Origin: Candidatus Melainabacteria bacterium
GTDB taxonomy: Bacteria; Cyanobacteriota; Vampirovibrionia; Obscuribacterales; Obscuribacteraceae
Direction of reading: 5' to 3'
Assembly: GCA_003963305.1 (NCBI GenBank)
Contig: RXJR01000013.1
Coordinates: forward strand, 20,892-84,891
DNA: 64,000 nucleotides
This document shows positions 16,276 to 25,910 of this stretch, one piece after another. Numbering within the stretch: the stretch's first letter is position 1; each line of letters opens with the position of its first letter. Under the pieces are notes generated by a model. It was not told the origin of the DNA and searched no databases. It saw only the letters and a program-made list of their open reading frames with translations. The position numbers were made by a program, and so were the translations under genes.

Positions 16276-16737
16276 TTACCAGGGAAAGTTGACTCGAAAA
16301 TAAAGCGGCACACCACCCGAGTTGAGTCCCTGGGTGAAATCAAGCACGCCTACCTGAATACCCCGATCGTCGAATGAATCAGGATAGAGGTAGAGCGCTG
16401 CTGAGAATTGTTCAACAGTGCCCCGACGAGTAGCACCTGGTCCGAGCATGAACACTACTTCCAAGCCGCGCGGCGATTTGATCGGGGTTTCCAGTTCAAA
16501 ATATTTTTCCAGCAGAACATCTTCGCCATAGGGTGGCGGTTCTTCATCGTCGATGGGCAGAGTATGTGTAGTCCACTGCCAGAGCACGTCGTCGGTTCCA
16601 GCCTTCTTCAAAGTCACGTTCAGGCGTGGGAACCAGTGATCTTCGCCAGTTGCCTCACGATAAACGCTGAGCCGTCCACGAGTCAAAGCAGGTCTATCAA
16701 CTAACAGCTGCCTGCCCTGTGCGTCAATTTCATCCAT
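16276..16737 (-). CDS. Hypothetical beta-rich protein
   Basis: 153 aa, no signal peptide or membrane helix. The composition (many aromatic, Leu, Pro and Asp residues, with alternation as in 'GLEVVFMLGPGATRRGTVEQFSAALYLYPDSFDDRGIQVGVLDF') suggests a compact beta-sandwich. I do not recognise the family. It is first of a two-gene minus-strand unit with the propeller-like gene and is divergent from the LRR-DUF4240 gene. Confidence 0.6.
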   Translation of the reverse strand: MDEIDAQGRQLLVDRPALTRGRLSVYREATGEDHWFPRLNVTLKKAGTDDVLWQWTTHTLPIDDEEPPPYGEDVLLEKYFELETPIKSPRGLEVVFMLGPGATRRGTVEQFSAALYLYPDSFDDRGIQVGVLDFTQGLNSGGVPLYFRVNFPW

Positions 16738-16900
16738 TTAGACTTCCCCTCTCCGACCTGTAAAAGCATATCATCACAGGACGCACAAGCCTGACAATGT
16801 TGGCCGACAATGTTGCTCCAACCTTACTCCAATTGTCAGGTGCGAGAATTTCTTTTTGTCAGCCGAGTATTAAGGACGAAACGCACTGGAAGATCGGATA

Positions 16901-18244
16901 ATGAGCGCCATGACAATACCTGAGAAAACGGTCAAATTTCCACACCGTCGCTCGATAGGCAGTTTATTCGTCGCTGACGAATCGCAGCCCGAAGAATGGC
17001 AGTTGCTGAGCCAGGTTCGAGGGCTCATCGTGACGCCCGAAAACCAGCCTATCAAGTGGGAATGGCTCGAAGAAGCACGCGCGAACGTTGTTGTGCCGGC
17101 CGGCAAAAAACTGAAACTGAAGATGAGCGGCAAAGGTTCGGGAAGCCTGGCACCGCTGGCTGATTTGCACCGCGATGATTTACATACTCTCGATTTGAGT
17201 CGCTCTGAGATAACAGACATCAGCCTCTCGCATATCGAGCACCTCTCCGGTTTGAAAGTGCTGGAGCTGACCTCCACTAATATCACCGACGCCGGCATGA
17301 CACATCTCAAAGACCTGACCTCATTGCAGGGGCTCGGATTGAGCCACTGTCACGTAACCGGTCAGAGCGTCAAAGAACTGTCGAAACTGCAGGATTTACG
17401 CGAACTGTGGATGAGCGGCGCCGATTTGACCGATGATGAACTCGAATACATCACTGTTTTGAAGAATCTAGTGCAGATTGGTCTGAGCGGCACGAAGATT
17501 ACAAATGAAGGTTTGCTGACCCTGGCAAAAATCAAATCACTGGTTCGCCTCTATGTTTTCAATACTGCAGTCACCAAGGAAGGCACTGAGAAACTCAGAG
17601 AACTGGCACCCACATGCCGCGCCAAGTGGAAGCCCGCGCAGCCGTTCGTTCCGGAAGGGGATTGGGATGACACCAGTGGTGGTGACGACGACTTTTCCGT
17701 CATGCCGGACGGCTTGCGCTCAATGCTTGATCTGCCCATCGAACGCACACCTTCGTCTTCGGAAAACGGCAAATTTGGCGAGCACGACTTCTGGAACGTG
17801 ATTGATCTACTTGATTGGGAGCGTGCGGGTGACGATGAATCCGTCATCGAGCCGGCGGTCGATTATCTGAGCAAGCGTTCCGAGAAAGATATCTCCACCT
17901 TCAATGACATTCTCTCGGAAAAATTGCATCGCCTCGACGGTGAAATTTTTGCCAGACAGTTAGGAAAAGATGCCTACCGTGGTCCCGCCCATCGCTTCGC
18001 ACGTAACTGGTTCTTGCGCGTTCGCTGCTGCGTGGTCGCAAACGGACGCGATTTCTTCCAGGAAGTTGTAGCCGAGCCTCAGCACATGCCTAAAGAGACA
18101 GAGTTTGAAGCGATTTTGCGGATTGCGCCAAAAGCCTTTGAACGAAAGACTGGAAGAAAACTTCCTGTCAAAACAAAATACAACTACGAGACCTTCGGCA
18201 ACAAACACGGATGGGCGCACCATGTCGCGCACGGCGAAAAATAG
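16901..18244 (+). CDS. Leucine-rich-repeat protein with C-terminal DUF4240-like domain
   Basis: 447 aa. Residues of about 85-235 carry six LRRs of the bacterial/planctomycete 'LxxLxLsxTxITDxGLxxL' type ('LHTLDLSRSEITDISLSHI', 'LKVLELTSTNITDAGMTHL', 'LVQIGLSGTKITNEGLLTL'), a curved protein-binding surface. After an acidic linker, about 295-425 matches the DUF4240 pattern: 'FWNVIDLLDWERAG', 'FNDILSEKLHRLDGEIFARQL', 'FLRVRCCVVANGRDFFQEVVAEP'. No secretion signal, so probably cytosolic. Its last 23 bases overlap the start of the DNA glycosylase gene. DUF4240 has no established biochemical role that I know of. Confidence 0.82.
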   Translation: MSAMTIPEKTVKFPHRRSIGSLFVADESQPEEWQLLSQVRGLIVTPENQPIKWEWLEEARANVVVPAGKKLKLKMSGKGSGSLAPLADLHRDDLHTLDLSRSEITDISLSHIEHLSGLKVLELTSTNITDAGMTHLKDLTSLQGLGLSHCHVTGQSVKELSKLQDLRELWMSGADLTDDELEYITVLKNLVQIGLSGTKITNEGLLTLAKIKSLVRLYVFNTAVTKEGTEKLRELAPTCRAKWKPAQPFVPEGDWDDTSGGDDDFSVMPDGLRSMLDLPIERTPSSSENGKFGEHDFWNVIDLLDWERAGDDESVIEPAVDYLSKRSEKDISTFNDILSEKLHRLDGEIFARQLGKDAYRGPAHRFARNWFLRVRCCVVANGRDFFQEVVAEPQHMPKETEFEAILRIAPKAFERKTGRKLPVKTKYNYETFGNKHGWAHHVAHGEK

Positions 18245-18890
18245 CAAAGCAGTTGAGTTTGATGCCGAGCTTGAGAAAGCGCTGAAGTCACTGAAGAAGG
18301 CTGACAAGCAGCTGGCTCGAGTAATCAAAAATGTCGGACCCTGCACGCTCAAGCCTAACGACATACAGAGCCCTTTTCTGGCGCTGGCGGAGTCAATCAT
18401 CTATCAACAACTTTCAGGAAAAGCTGCCGCGACAATTTTCGGCAGAGTAGAGGCATTGTATGCCGATTCCGGCGGAATGACCGCAAATTCAGTGCTGAAA
18501 ACACCCGTCGAAATTTTGCGCGGAGCAGGCTGCTCGAACGCTAAAGCAGTGGCACTCATCGATCTGGCCGAAAAGACGGTATCAGGAGTGGTGCCAACCG
18601 AATCGCAGCTGCACAAAATGCCGGACCAGGAAATCATCGATCGCCTTGTCAGTATACGAGGCGTAGGCAAGTGGACCGTCGAGATGTTGCTTATCTTTCG
18701 CCTGGGGCGAATGGACGTCATGCCAGCCACTGACTACGGGATTCGCAAGGGGTTCGGTCTGACTTATGGACTGCCCGATTTACCTACGCCCAAGAAAATT
18801 CTTGAGCATTCTGAAATATGGAAGCCCTACCGCACTCTAGCAAGCTGGTACCTCTGGCGTTGCCTGGAACTGCCGGAATCTGCCTGGTAG
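18222..18890 (+). CDS. DNA-3-methyladenine glycosylase II-like (AlkA family, HhH-GPD)
   Basis: 222 aa from the ATG at 18222, which has a GGATGGG-like ribosome-binding site and overlaps the preceding gene by 23 nt; an upstream in-frame ATG at 18105 lies deep within that gene and is unlikely. The helix-hairpin-helix 'LVSIRGVGKWTVEMLLIF' (about 140-157) and the catalytic Asp in 'MPATDYGIRKGFGLTYG' (D171) define the HhH-GPD superfamily. 'FLALAESIIYQQLSGKAAATIFGRV' is typical of AlkA/Mag1-like enzymes. It would remove alkylated purines and leave abasic sites for base-excision repair. It lacks the N-terminal domain of E. coli AlkA and is the compact form. Confidence 0.9.
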   Translation: MSRTAKNSKAVEFDAELEKALKSLKKADKQLARVIKNVGPCTLKPNDIQSPFLALAESIIYQQLSGKAAATIFGRVEALYADSGGMTANSVLKTPVEILRGAGCSNAKAVALIDLAEKTVSGVVPTESQLHKMPDQEIIDRLVSIRGVGKWTVEMLLIFRLGRMDVMPATDYGIRKGFGLTYGLPDLPTPKKILEHSEIWKPYRTLASWYLWRCLELPESAW

Positions 18891-19014
18891 CTTTGGCGAG
18901 GCATCCACAGAGCCCCAAACAGGTAAGCGAGAGTGACGATAAACTGGCAAGAATAAGCATGCGAAGACGATGCGGGTTAGGATAATACTGACGAACAAAT
19001 GGTGCAGCAACGGC

Positions 19015-19974
19015 ATGACAATAAAAAACAGCTGGCAAAAAATCTTACCGGCGGTAACGCTGGTGGCTCTCTTCCAGACGCAGGCGGTTCTGGCGCAGAG
19101 TTCTCAATACTTGGCCGGCATAAAATCGATGGCGCTCAACGACATACAGTCGGCAATTTACAACTTCGATCAGGCCGTCACCAATGACGGTACCGACTTC
19201 AGATCTTTTCTAAAGCGTGGTCAGTGCCTGTATGAGCTGGGCGACTACAAGCTGGCGATTGCCGACTTCAACCAGGTACTGAACCTGAAACCACGCAACG
19301 AAGATGCCCTTCTCTGGCGAGCCAACAGCTATGCCAAACTAGGCCAGGCTGACAAAGCATTGACTGATTACAAAGCACTGCTGCTTCTCAACCCCATCAA
19401 GATTGCACTTGTCAGTCAGAAAACAGTCTTTACCTCAGGCCGACTGACTAATTCAATTGATGATGACTCCACTTCCGCCTCAACATCAGCAGCGAGTGCC
19501 ACTTCGTCAGCGCCAAATGTGACGGCATCTGGTGCAACGCCATCCAGCAGCACATCCAGCAGCACATCCGGCACCGATACGACAACACCCGACAGTTCGT
19601 CCACCGGTACACCAGGCTCAGCCAGCGCAAACACGCCTCCGGCTCTACATTTGCGTGCATCACTGTTCGCTGCCGGAGCAAACCAGATTGGTGACATCAG
19701 CTCGGCGATTTCACTTGATCCGAAAAATCCGCAGCTCCTCTACAAAAGAGCGCGGGCCTATATTCAACTAAAAAAATACGAGAATGCCGTCAATGACTTA
19801 TCCGACGCGCTGATGAACAACCCTAATAACGCCTCCTACTACCTCTGCCGAGCGCTCGTATATCACTTGATCGGCACCGACGTCCTTGCAACTGAGGACA
19901 TCAAGCAGGCACAATTCTGCGATCCGGGGCTGCCCAAAGTAATTGATTTCGAAAACCCTCCAAACAAGTCGTAG
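19015..19974 (+). CDS. Secreted TPR protein with Ser/Thr-rich linker
   Basis: 319 aa from ATG 19015, chosen because it begins a clean signal peptide ('MTIKNSWQKILPAVTLVALFQTQAVLAQSS'); the frame opens at 18970. TPR units lie at about 40-120 ('AIYNFDQAVTNDGTDFRSFLKRGQCLYELGDYKLAIADFNQVLNLKPRNEDALLWRANSYAKLGQADKALTDYKALL') and again near the C-terminus ('ISLDPKNPQLLYKRARAYIQLKKYENAVNDLSDALMNNPNNASYYLCRALVYHL'). Between them is about 75 residues of Ser/Thr/Ala/Gly-rich low complexity. Probably a periplasmic adaptor. Only 3 bp separate it from the next gene, so the two are cotranscribed and may work together. Confidence 0.82.
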   Translation: MTIKNSWQKILPAVTLVALFQTQAVLAQSSQYLAGIKSMALNDIQSAIYNFDQAVTNDGTDFRSFLKRGQCLYELGDYKLAIADFNQVLNLKPRNEDALLWRANSYAKLGQADKALTDYKALLLLNPIKIALVSQKTVFTSGRLTNSIDDDSTSASTSAASATSSAPNVTASGATPSSSTSSSTSGTDTTTPDSSSTGTPGSASANTPPALHLRASLFAAGANQIGDISSAISLDPKNPQLLYKRARAYIQLKKYENAVNDLSDALMNNPNNASYYLCRALVYHLIGTDVLATEDIKQAQFCDPGLPKVIDFENPPNKS

Positions 19975-19977
19975 TTA

Positions 19978-21348
19978 ATGCAAAAGAAGAGCTCGATACT
20001 GACTGGCAAAATTCTTACATCATCAGGAGCGCTTCTCCTGATCAGCACCGGCCTGGCGACAGAACTGACAAATCAGATAATGCGCGGCAGCCGGAATTGG
20101 CAACTTGCCCCATCAACATGCCTGGCCGCCGTGGCCCAGGAGAGCGACACAAATCAGCCGAAGAAACTTGCCGTCACAAACGCAGTAGCTTATTGGGCGC
20201 ACGACGCAACTGGTTACCATCCGTCTCTTTGCGTGCGAGTAGAAAATATCAGCGGCAACGATTTAACCGGCAAAGCAATCAAAATGCAGTGCCGTTTTGT
20301 CGATCTGCGATTGGGCCATGTCATGATCGCGCGCCGCGAATTACGCTACGAGCTGGCTCCAAATCAAGCTCTGAACTTGATTTTTCACGGACCTGAGCCA
20401 TACGAATTACCGATCGACCAGTATCAGTGGCCAATAGTGGAATGCAAGTTGATGAGTCGCGTCGGCGATGTCGATGATTCCGGCACCGAAGATTTGCTCA
20501 TCCTGCCCAAACTGGAATCAGTCACAATGACAGACGATGAAGCTGTCACTGCCTTATCTCGGGGCTTTTACCAGTCGTCAAAGAAGGGCAACCGGTCAAA
20601 GACAGCCCATCGCGATACTTCTCGATCTGAATACAAACCCGACAGCCACAGCCGATCTGAATCAGGTAAGTCTGACTACAAAGCCGACAACAGTAAGCCT
20701 GAATACAAGAAGCCGGAACCACCGATGACGGCAAAGGCTCTCTCGCTCTCAGCAAGCGGCAAACAATCGACACCCGCGACCGGAACGGATACAAGATCGG
20801 CACTGACCAAATTTGCAGCACAACCGAAAGTGCCGGGTTTAGGCAGCGAATTTCTAGAATTCGAACAGATGTACGGGCGCCCGGTAGGCGCCTCGATCAA
20901 AGACAAAGGCTGGTCGTGGATCAAGTACAGCAAGCAGGACCCTGCCATCGACGTATATGTCGGCGCTAAAGGCACCGCCAGCAAAGCAGATTTGATTGTC
21001 GCCAGAGTTCCGGCCGAAATCGTTCAATCTGAGGCCCAGATAGTCGCCGTTGCAAAGTCCATGGCAGGCAAAATGCGCGGAGCAGCCCTTGAGCACACAC
21101 ATAAATCGGTGAAATATCAGCAACTTTCAGAACAGAAAATTCGCCGCATACTCCTTACCAGCATGGATTCACCCGGTTACCGGCTGTGCTATGTCGCTCC
21201 CAGGGAAAGCTCAGGTGAAGATAATAACTACATTCTCATCCTCTCCAGGTTCACCGGAGATACCCCATCTATGATGCCCGAGCTAATCAGGCGGGCGCCC
21301 ATGATGAAGTTCTTGTATTCCGCGCTGGGACTGCCGGACCAGGATTGA
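19978..21348 (+). CDS. Hypothetical exported protein
   Basis: 456 aa. An N-terminal hydrophobic segment (about 12-32, 'ILTSSGALLLISTGLATEL') indicates export or anchoring. A beta-rich domain (about 65-180, 'VAYWAHDATGYHPSLCVRVENISGNDLTGKAIKMQCRFVDLRLGHVMIARRELRYEL') resembles an Ig-like or immunoglobulin-sandwich fold. A Ser/Lys/Tyr-rich low-complexity stretch ('SRSEYKPDSHSRSESGKSDYK', about 215-245) follows, then a C-terminal alpha/beta domain of about 150 residues. No known catalytic motif. It directly follows the secreted TPR gene (3-bp gap). Confidence 0.7.
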   Translation: MQKKSSILTGKILTSSGALLLISTGLATELTNQIMRGSRNWQLAPSTCLAAVAQESDTNQPKKLAVTNAVAYWAHDATGYHPSLCVRVENISGNDLTGKAIKMQCRFVDLRLGHVMIARRELRYELAPNQALNLIFHGPEPYELPIDQYQWPIVECKLMSRVGDVDDSGTEDLLILPKLESVTMTDDEAVTALSRGFYQSSKKGNRSKTAHRDTSRSEYKPDSHSRSESGKSDYKADNSKPEYKKPEPPMTAKALSLSASGKQSTPATGTDTRSALTKFAAQPKVPGLGSEFLEFEQMYGRPVGASIKDKGWSWIKYSKQDPAIDVYVGAKGTASKADLIVARVPAEIVQSEAQIVAVAKSMAGKMRGAALEHTHKSVKYQQLSEQKIRRILLTSMDSPGYRLCYVAPRESSGEDNNYILILSRFTGDTPSMMPELIRRAPMMKFLYSALGLPDQD

Positions 21349-21470
21349 TGTAATCTAGACAACAAAATCGCATGGAGACCTAAACAAAAACATATAGAGG
21401 AAGGCTATCAAGCGCCGAGGCCATATAATGCGTTTGCGTCTTATGCATTTGTGTCTCAGGAGCTTCCAGT

Positions 21471-22556
21471 ATGCCAGTGCAATCACCTCCGAAACCGTCA
21501 GCAGAGTCAACAGTTGAAATGGAGCAGAAGCTCACACCGCCGCCGAAGACGATATTCGACACGATCCCGCTAGGGTTAGTTTTGACCCTAGCCAAGCCCT
21601 ATCTGGCAGGGCAGAGTGCCGACGAAGCCATTAAAATCGCCCACCGCATCTACGCCGAAAACAAATTTTGCGGCACCCTGGACATTCTCGGAGAAGACGC
21701 ACCAACTCCAGCGCACTGCGAAGGCTACGTAGACGCCTACAAAGAGCTCTTCGACGCTGTGCAAGCAAATCAGATAGAGGCGACCAATCCTCGCGATCGC
21801 CTGACAGTATCAATGAAGCCATCTATGTTCAGCACCATGGCTCCACAACATGGAAGAGAAAGCGAAAAGGCGCAGGAAGATGCTTTCGACCGCATCACAC
21901 GAGTCGTCGACTATGCTCACAAGAAAGATATTCAAGTCACACTCGAAGCCGAAGATCACCGCTGGACAAACTTTCATTTGGAAGCATTTTTCGCATTGAT
22001 CAACGCCGGTTATACAAATCTCGGCACAGTGCTGCAAACACGCCTGTTCAGAACCGAAAATGACATCAAGCGCTTCGATGAACGCATGCGTGTACGGTTA
22101 GTGATCGGCATATACAATGAACCAACCCAAATTGCGCACACAGATAAACGCGTCATGAAAGATCTGGTCGTGCAATACGCAAAAGAGTTGCTCGGCAAAG
22201 GCGTATACACAGAGCTGGCAACGCACGACACAAAATGCATCGAGAATTTCTATCAAAGCGTTGCTGTTCCCGACAAAGTGCCTGCGACACTTTTCGAGCA
22301 TCAGATGCTGCAAGGCGTACCGCGTCAAAACGTGCAGCAAAAATTGCGCAGCGGCGAATATTTCACAGACCTGGCTGCCAGTGCCGCTCTAGCCGATCAG
22401 CCGTATTTGAAAGAGCTGCAGTCGACTGGCGTTCCTGTGCGCATGTATCTTCCCTTCGGCACAGCCAAAGTTTCAGGTGCTTATTGCAGACGCAGACTGC
22501 GTGAGAATCCAAACATGATCACATACGGGTTCAAGAACTTTTTCGGCATACAGTAG
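21471..22556 (+). CDS. Proline dehydrogenase family protein (monofunctional PRODH)
   Basis: 361 aa with ribosome-binding site AGGAG. PRODH oxidises proline to pyrroline-5-carboxylate with FAD in a distorted TIM barrel. Recognisable blocks: 'LTVSMKPSMFS' with the FAD/substrate-region Lys (K116), 'YAHKKDIQVTLEAEDHRWTNFHL', 'RMRVRLVIGIYNEP' (206-218), 'ELATHDTKCIENF', 'FEHQMLQGV', and the C-terminal substrate-binding Arg pair in 'VRMYLPFGTAKVSGAYCRRRLRENP'. The usual 'RLVKGAY' segment reads RLVIGIY here. No delta1-pyrroline-5-carboxylate dehydrogenase is adjacent, so this is the stand-alone type. Confidence 0.88.
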   Translation: MPVQSPPKPSAESTVEMEQKLTPPPKTIFDTIPLGLVLTLAKPYLAGQSADEAIKIAHRIYAENKFCGTLDILGEDAPTPAHCEGYVDAYKELFDAVQANQIEATNPRDRLTVSMKPSMFSTMAPQHGRESEKAQEDAFDRITRVVDYAHKKDIQVTLEAEDHRWTNFHLEAFFALINAGYTNLGTVLQTRLFRTENDIKRFDERMRVRLVIGIYNEPTQIAHTDKRVMKDLVVQYAKELLGKGVYTELATHDTKCIENFYQSVAVPDKVPATLFEHQMLQGVPRQNVQQKLRSGEYFTDLAASAALADQPYLKELQSTGVPVRMYLPFGTAKVSGAYCRRRLRENPNMITYGFKNFFGIQ

Positions 22557-22630
22557 ACAGTCGACTGGAAATCAGAACTCAGTCATATCATGTCCAAACC
22601 TGGCAGTCGGATAGCAACCGGATCGCAACC

Positions 22631-24313
22631 TTATTGAGTTACGGCAAGCTGATTCTGCTTGAGGTTCTCGAGAAACTTGAGAATATCCTCTTTAGGATTG
22701 AGGTGACTTATCTTCACCTGCGCATCCGGAACCCCGCCGGCTACCAGGTGTTTGCGCAACTCTTCGTAAGCGCCCACTCTTAAGAACTCGACAGTAGTAT
22801 CGGCAAGTCGGCCAGATTGCCGTTTGGCATCATATTCGATATTCTTCAAACGCAACTGTCTATCGAATTCCTGACGCAAAGACTCAGTCACTTCAGGCGT
22901 TAGCAGCCTGGCGCAATCTTCATCGAACGATTCACACCAGAGCTCATAGTGAGGCTCAGGGCGAAACTTCGGAATGACGGTAAAAAACCGCAATTTCAAA
23001 CCACACTTCTGGATCGCTGCGGAAACGGCTTCAGTTACTTGCGACTCGGTCAACTTTTCGCCCGTAAAAGAACTGATGTTTCCGCCTTTATGCAAAAATT
23101 CGATCAAAGGCGCTTTATTGTGCCATCCAGCTACTTTGACAATGTCATTGATATTGTATCGATATAAACCACCGGCTGTAGTGAACAAAATGAAGTAGTT
23201 TTCGCCGGTCGTCAGCTCGTGCGCCAGAAGTGGTCGTTTTCCAGACCCCATCTCGTTTTCCGGCACGAATTCAAAGAAGTGTGAGCGCAGCGCCAACAAC
23301 TGTTTACCCGGTGCTATCGAGACTGTACCGCGCCCTTCACTTGCACCATAGGTGATATCACAGACAGGCAGGTCGCCAAAAAATTCCGGCAAATCTTGCA
23401 AGTAGAACGCTGCTGCGGCCTTGGTCCAGCAACAAATCAAGCTGAGATTTTTCCAAATTTTCCGAGGCTTGAAATCACCAGTGGCGAGCAGTTGCTTCAA
23501 TTCAGCGGCGCGCTTCGCATCTGGTTTCAAGAATTTCTGCAAGGCAACCATGATCTGCTCGGGCAACTCGGCAGGCGGCTTGAGAGTGCCGTGCTCGACA
23601 TCGGCGATGAGACGGTCGGCATATACATTCAGGCGTCTGGCCAGAACAACGATTGTGCTCGGATTCAATGTATAGATAGAACTGATCGGCAACATGAGCG
23701 CACAACGCAATAAACTGTAATAGCGACTCTCATAATCCTTTATCAAAAAAAGCTCGTAGGGCAGCGGAGACACATACTTCTTCACCAGGGGCGGCTCCTC
23801 CAGGTAAAGGCGCCCTGAGATTGCACCATACGGAATGTCAGCCGGGGTGCGCCCCTCTTCGGCTGGCGAAAAGACTGACAGCGTCACACCCTTAGCAACA
23901 CCCGGAAAACTCCGCAACAAGTGATACCCGGACGACACAGAGGCTTTGCGAAACTCTTTGACATAGCTGCGAGTAATTGGAATCAGCTTACGAGCGCCTG
24001 TAGTGCCACTTGTAGTAGCAAACATGAATGGCATCTCACGGGTGAGCACATTTTGCTCCCCTTCCGAAACACGCGTGATGTAAGGTTGCAGGGTGTCGTA
24101 TTCGTTGATGGGAACAGCATTTTGAAAGTCGGCTGCTGTTTTTATTGATGCGAAACCGTGCTCTTTTCCGTATACGGTTTCTGCATTGGCAGAAATTATC
24201 TCCATCAACTTTTCAAGTTGAGCAGAAGCCGGGTCGAGACTGGCTTGTTCCAAAGCCTTTGCCTCGCGCGAGCCGAGGATACCGAATGCCGAATAAAGCA
24301 AAGTGCGAAACAT
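22631..24313 (-). CDS. GH3-family acyl-adenylating / acyl-acid amido synthetase-like protein
   Basis: 560 aa, full length for GH3. Plant GH3 enzymes adenylate a carboxylic acid and conjugate it to an amino acid; bacterial homologues are mostly uncharacterised. Adenylation motifs are intact: 'FATTSGTTGARKLIPITRSY' (P-loop-like ATP motif), 'ITYGASEGRGTVSI' (second motif), and 'GLYRYNINDIVKVAGWHNKAPLIEFLHKGGNISSFTGEKLTESQV' (third motif and C-terminal hinge). 128 bp of shared upstream DNA separate it from the divergent GT2 gene, with the giant lipid synthases beyond. That context suggests an acyl product of the synthases as a possible substrate, which is an inference. Confidence 0.9.
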   Translation of the reverse strand: MFRTLLYSAFGILGSREAKALEQASLDPASAQLEKLMEIISANAETVYGKEHGFASIKTAADFQNAVPINEYDTLQPYITRVSEGEQNVLTREMPFMFATTSGTTGARKLIPITRSYVKEFRKASVSSGYHLLRSFPGVAKGVTLSVFSPAEEGRTPADIPYGAISGRLYLEEPPLVKKYVSPLPYELFLIKDYESRYYSLLRCALMLPISSIYTLNPSTIVVLARRLNVYADRLIADVEHGTLKPPAELPEQIMVALQKFLKPDAKRAAELKQLLATGDFKPRKIWKNLSLICCWTKAAAAFYLQDLPEFFGDLPVCDITYGASEGRGTVSIAPGKQLLALRSHFFEFVPENEMGSGKRPLLAHELTTGENYFILFTTAGGLYRYNINDIVKVAGWHNKAPLIEFLHKGGNISSFTGEKLTESQVTEAVSAAIQKCGLKLRFFTVIPKFRPEPHYELWCESFDEDCARLLTPEVTESLRQEFDRQLRLKNIEYDAKRQSGRLADTTVEFLRVGAYEELRKHLVAGGVPDAQVKISHLNPKEDILKFLENLKQNQLAVTQ

Positions 24314-24440
24314 GCTCGAAAAATTTGTCTGAAATGTTTGTTAGCTCAACACCAATGAGCATCCGAAAGTCTAGCACTATACTTGACTATACGTTTTATG
24401 GCGCTCCCAGACGCCAAAATTATTTCGCGCAGTTTTAAAA

Positions 24441-25709
24441 ATGCTTCCCTTACTGGCTCTAATCACTCTTGCTGCAACGATTGCACAGATCGTCTCATTC
24501 AACAGAATGTTCAGCTATGTGCAAAGAGAATTGGCATTCAAACCGCCGCTTGAATATGCGCCGAAAGTCTCGGTTATCCTGCCTTGCAAAGGACTGGATC
24601 GCGGCTTCGAAGAAAATATGGTCAAACTCCTCGAGCAGAGATATATAGGTATCGACGGAAAACCCAGATTTGAAGTCATTTTTGCTGTAGCGCAGGAAAG
24701 CGACCCCGCCTATGCAGTGCTCAAGAGAGTCTGCGAATCACAGAAGGCAATCCCGACAAAACTGGTAGTCGCAGGCATAAATCAAGCTCGCGGACAAAAA
24801 ATCAACAATCAGTTACGTGCCTTGCAAGAAATATCAGACGACACGGAAGTTCTTGTATTCGTTGATTCCGACGTGATTGCACGTCATGACTTCATTCAAT
24901 ATCTTGTCGCCCATTTGCAAGACCCGACCGTCGGCGTAACCACGGGATATCGTTTTTACATCCCCTTTAAAGGCGATTGGCCATCACTGTTACGCTCGCT
25001 GTGGAACCGCATGTCAGCCTGGGAGCTGGCTGACCCCAACTACGCGTTCGCCTGGGGCGGCGCCATGGCGACTCGCAGAAAGACCTTTGACGACGCCAAA
25101 GTGGCACAACACTGGGACCGATCGGCTGATGACGACCTATCTTTGACAACAGCAGTAAAAGATATAGGGCTGAAAGTGCGCTTCGTACCACAATGCCTGG
25201 TAGCCAGTGACGGAGATGCGACCATTCCAGAAATTGTTGAATGGACAAATCGGCAGCTCATATTAACGAAGGTTTACTACCCAAAACTCTGGCGTCGCGC
25301 CATTCGCCGAGCGGTGATTTTAGTGGTCTGGCTGCTGGCTCTGGTCGGTTCAATCGTGACCGCAGCTCTAACAGGTTCGACAGAATTAATCGCAGCCAGC
25401 ATAGCCGGGCTGATTTTATTGCCAATCGAAGTCTATTTCTTGCTCAAAGCCCAACGCCTCTGGTATCGCGTACTTTCATTAAGCGCAAAAGAAGAGGACT
25501 TTAATGGTCTAAATTCAGCTCAAAAATCAAGTGAGCGCGCTCTTATGGAGCATGCTTTTCAATCTTCACTTTTGAAATTTTCACTCGTTCTACCACTTGC
25601 GCATATCGTTCTGCCGTGGATGACGCTATATTCTGTATTAACGAACAGAATTCGCTGGCGCGGAATCGATTACGAGCTGAGAAGCCCCAGCGAAGTAGTG
25701 ATTATTTAA
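24441..25709 (+). CDS. Membrane glycosyltransferase family 2 (ceramide-glucosyltransferase/HpnI-like)
   Basis: 422 aa. An N-terminal membrane anchor (about 1-22), a GT-A catalytic domain ('KVSVILPCKGLDRGFEENMVKLLEQ', 'VLVFVDSDVIARHDF' with D142/D144 as the nucleotide-sugar/metal motif, 'AWGGAMATRRKTF', and 'WDRSADDDLSL' as the acceptor-side acidic motif), then 'EWTNRQLIL' in the place of (Q/R)xxRW, and three or four C-terminal membrane helices. This layout is that of lipid glycosyltransferases such as ceramide glucosyltransferase and HpnI. It precedes the lipid-synthase genes by 201 bp on the same strand, so a role in glycosylating their product is attractive but unproven. Confidence 0.85.
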   Translation: MLPLLALITLAATIAQIVSFNRMFSYVQRELAFKPPLEYAPKVSVILPCKGLDRGFEENMVKLLEQRYIGIDGKPRFEVIFAVAQESDPAYAVLKRVCESQKAIPTKLVVAGINQARGQKINNQLRALQEISDDTEVLVFVDSDVIARHDFIQYLVAHLQDPTVGVTTGYRFYIPFKGDWPSLLRSLWNRMSAWELADPNYAFAWGGAMATRRKTFDDAKVAQHWDRSADDDLSLTTAVKDIGLKVRFVPQCLVASDGDATIPEIVEWTNRQLILTKVYYPKLWRRAIRRAVILVVWLLALVGSIVTAALTGSTELIAASIAGLILLPIEVYFLLKAQRLWYRVLSLSAKEEDFNGLNSAQKSSERALMEHAFQSSLLKFSLVLPLAHIVLPWMTLYSVLTNRIRWRGIDYELRSPSEVVII

Positions 25710-25910
25710 CCGCGTTAAGACGAGCGTGTATGCCCGTCACTATGGGCATCGAATCAGCTGACCTTGTTAAAAACTGTCCAATGGACCGACCTTGCAGGCC
25801 CTCTATACTTCTTAGGTTTATTACCTGGCCCAGACCGCTGTCATCGAAGAGATCACAAAGGCTTGACCCACCCTATTGCCAGGTAAGAGACCAACAAGAG
25901 GCTAGCGCAG

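Noticed and set aside
25730..25749. Hairpin ATGCCC...GGGCAT after the GT2 gene as terminator
   Set aside because: Only a 6-bp stem with an 8-nt loop and no T-run; too weak to call.
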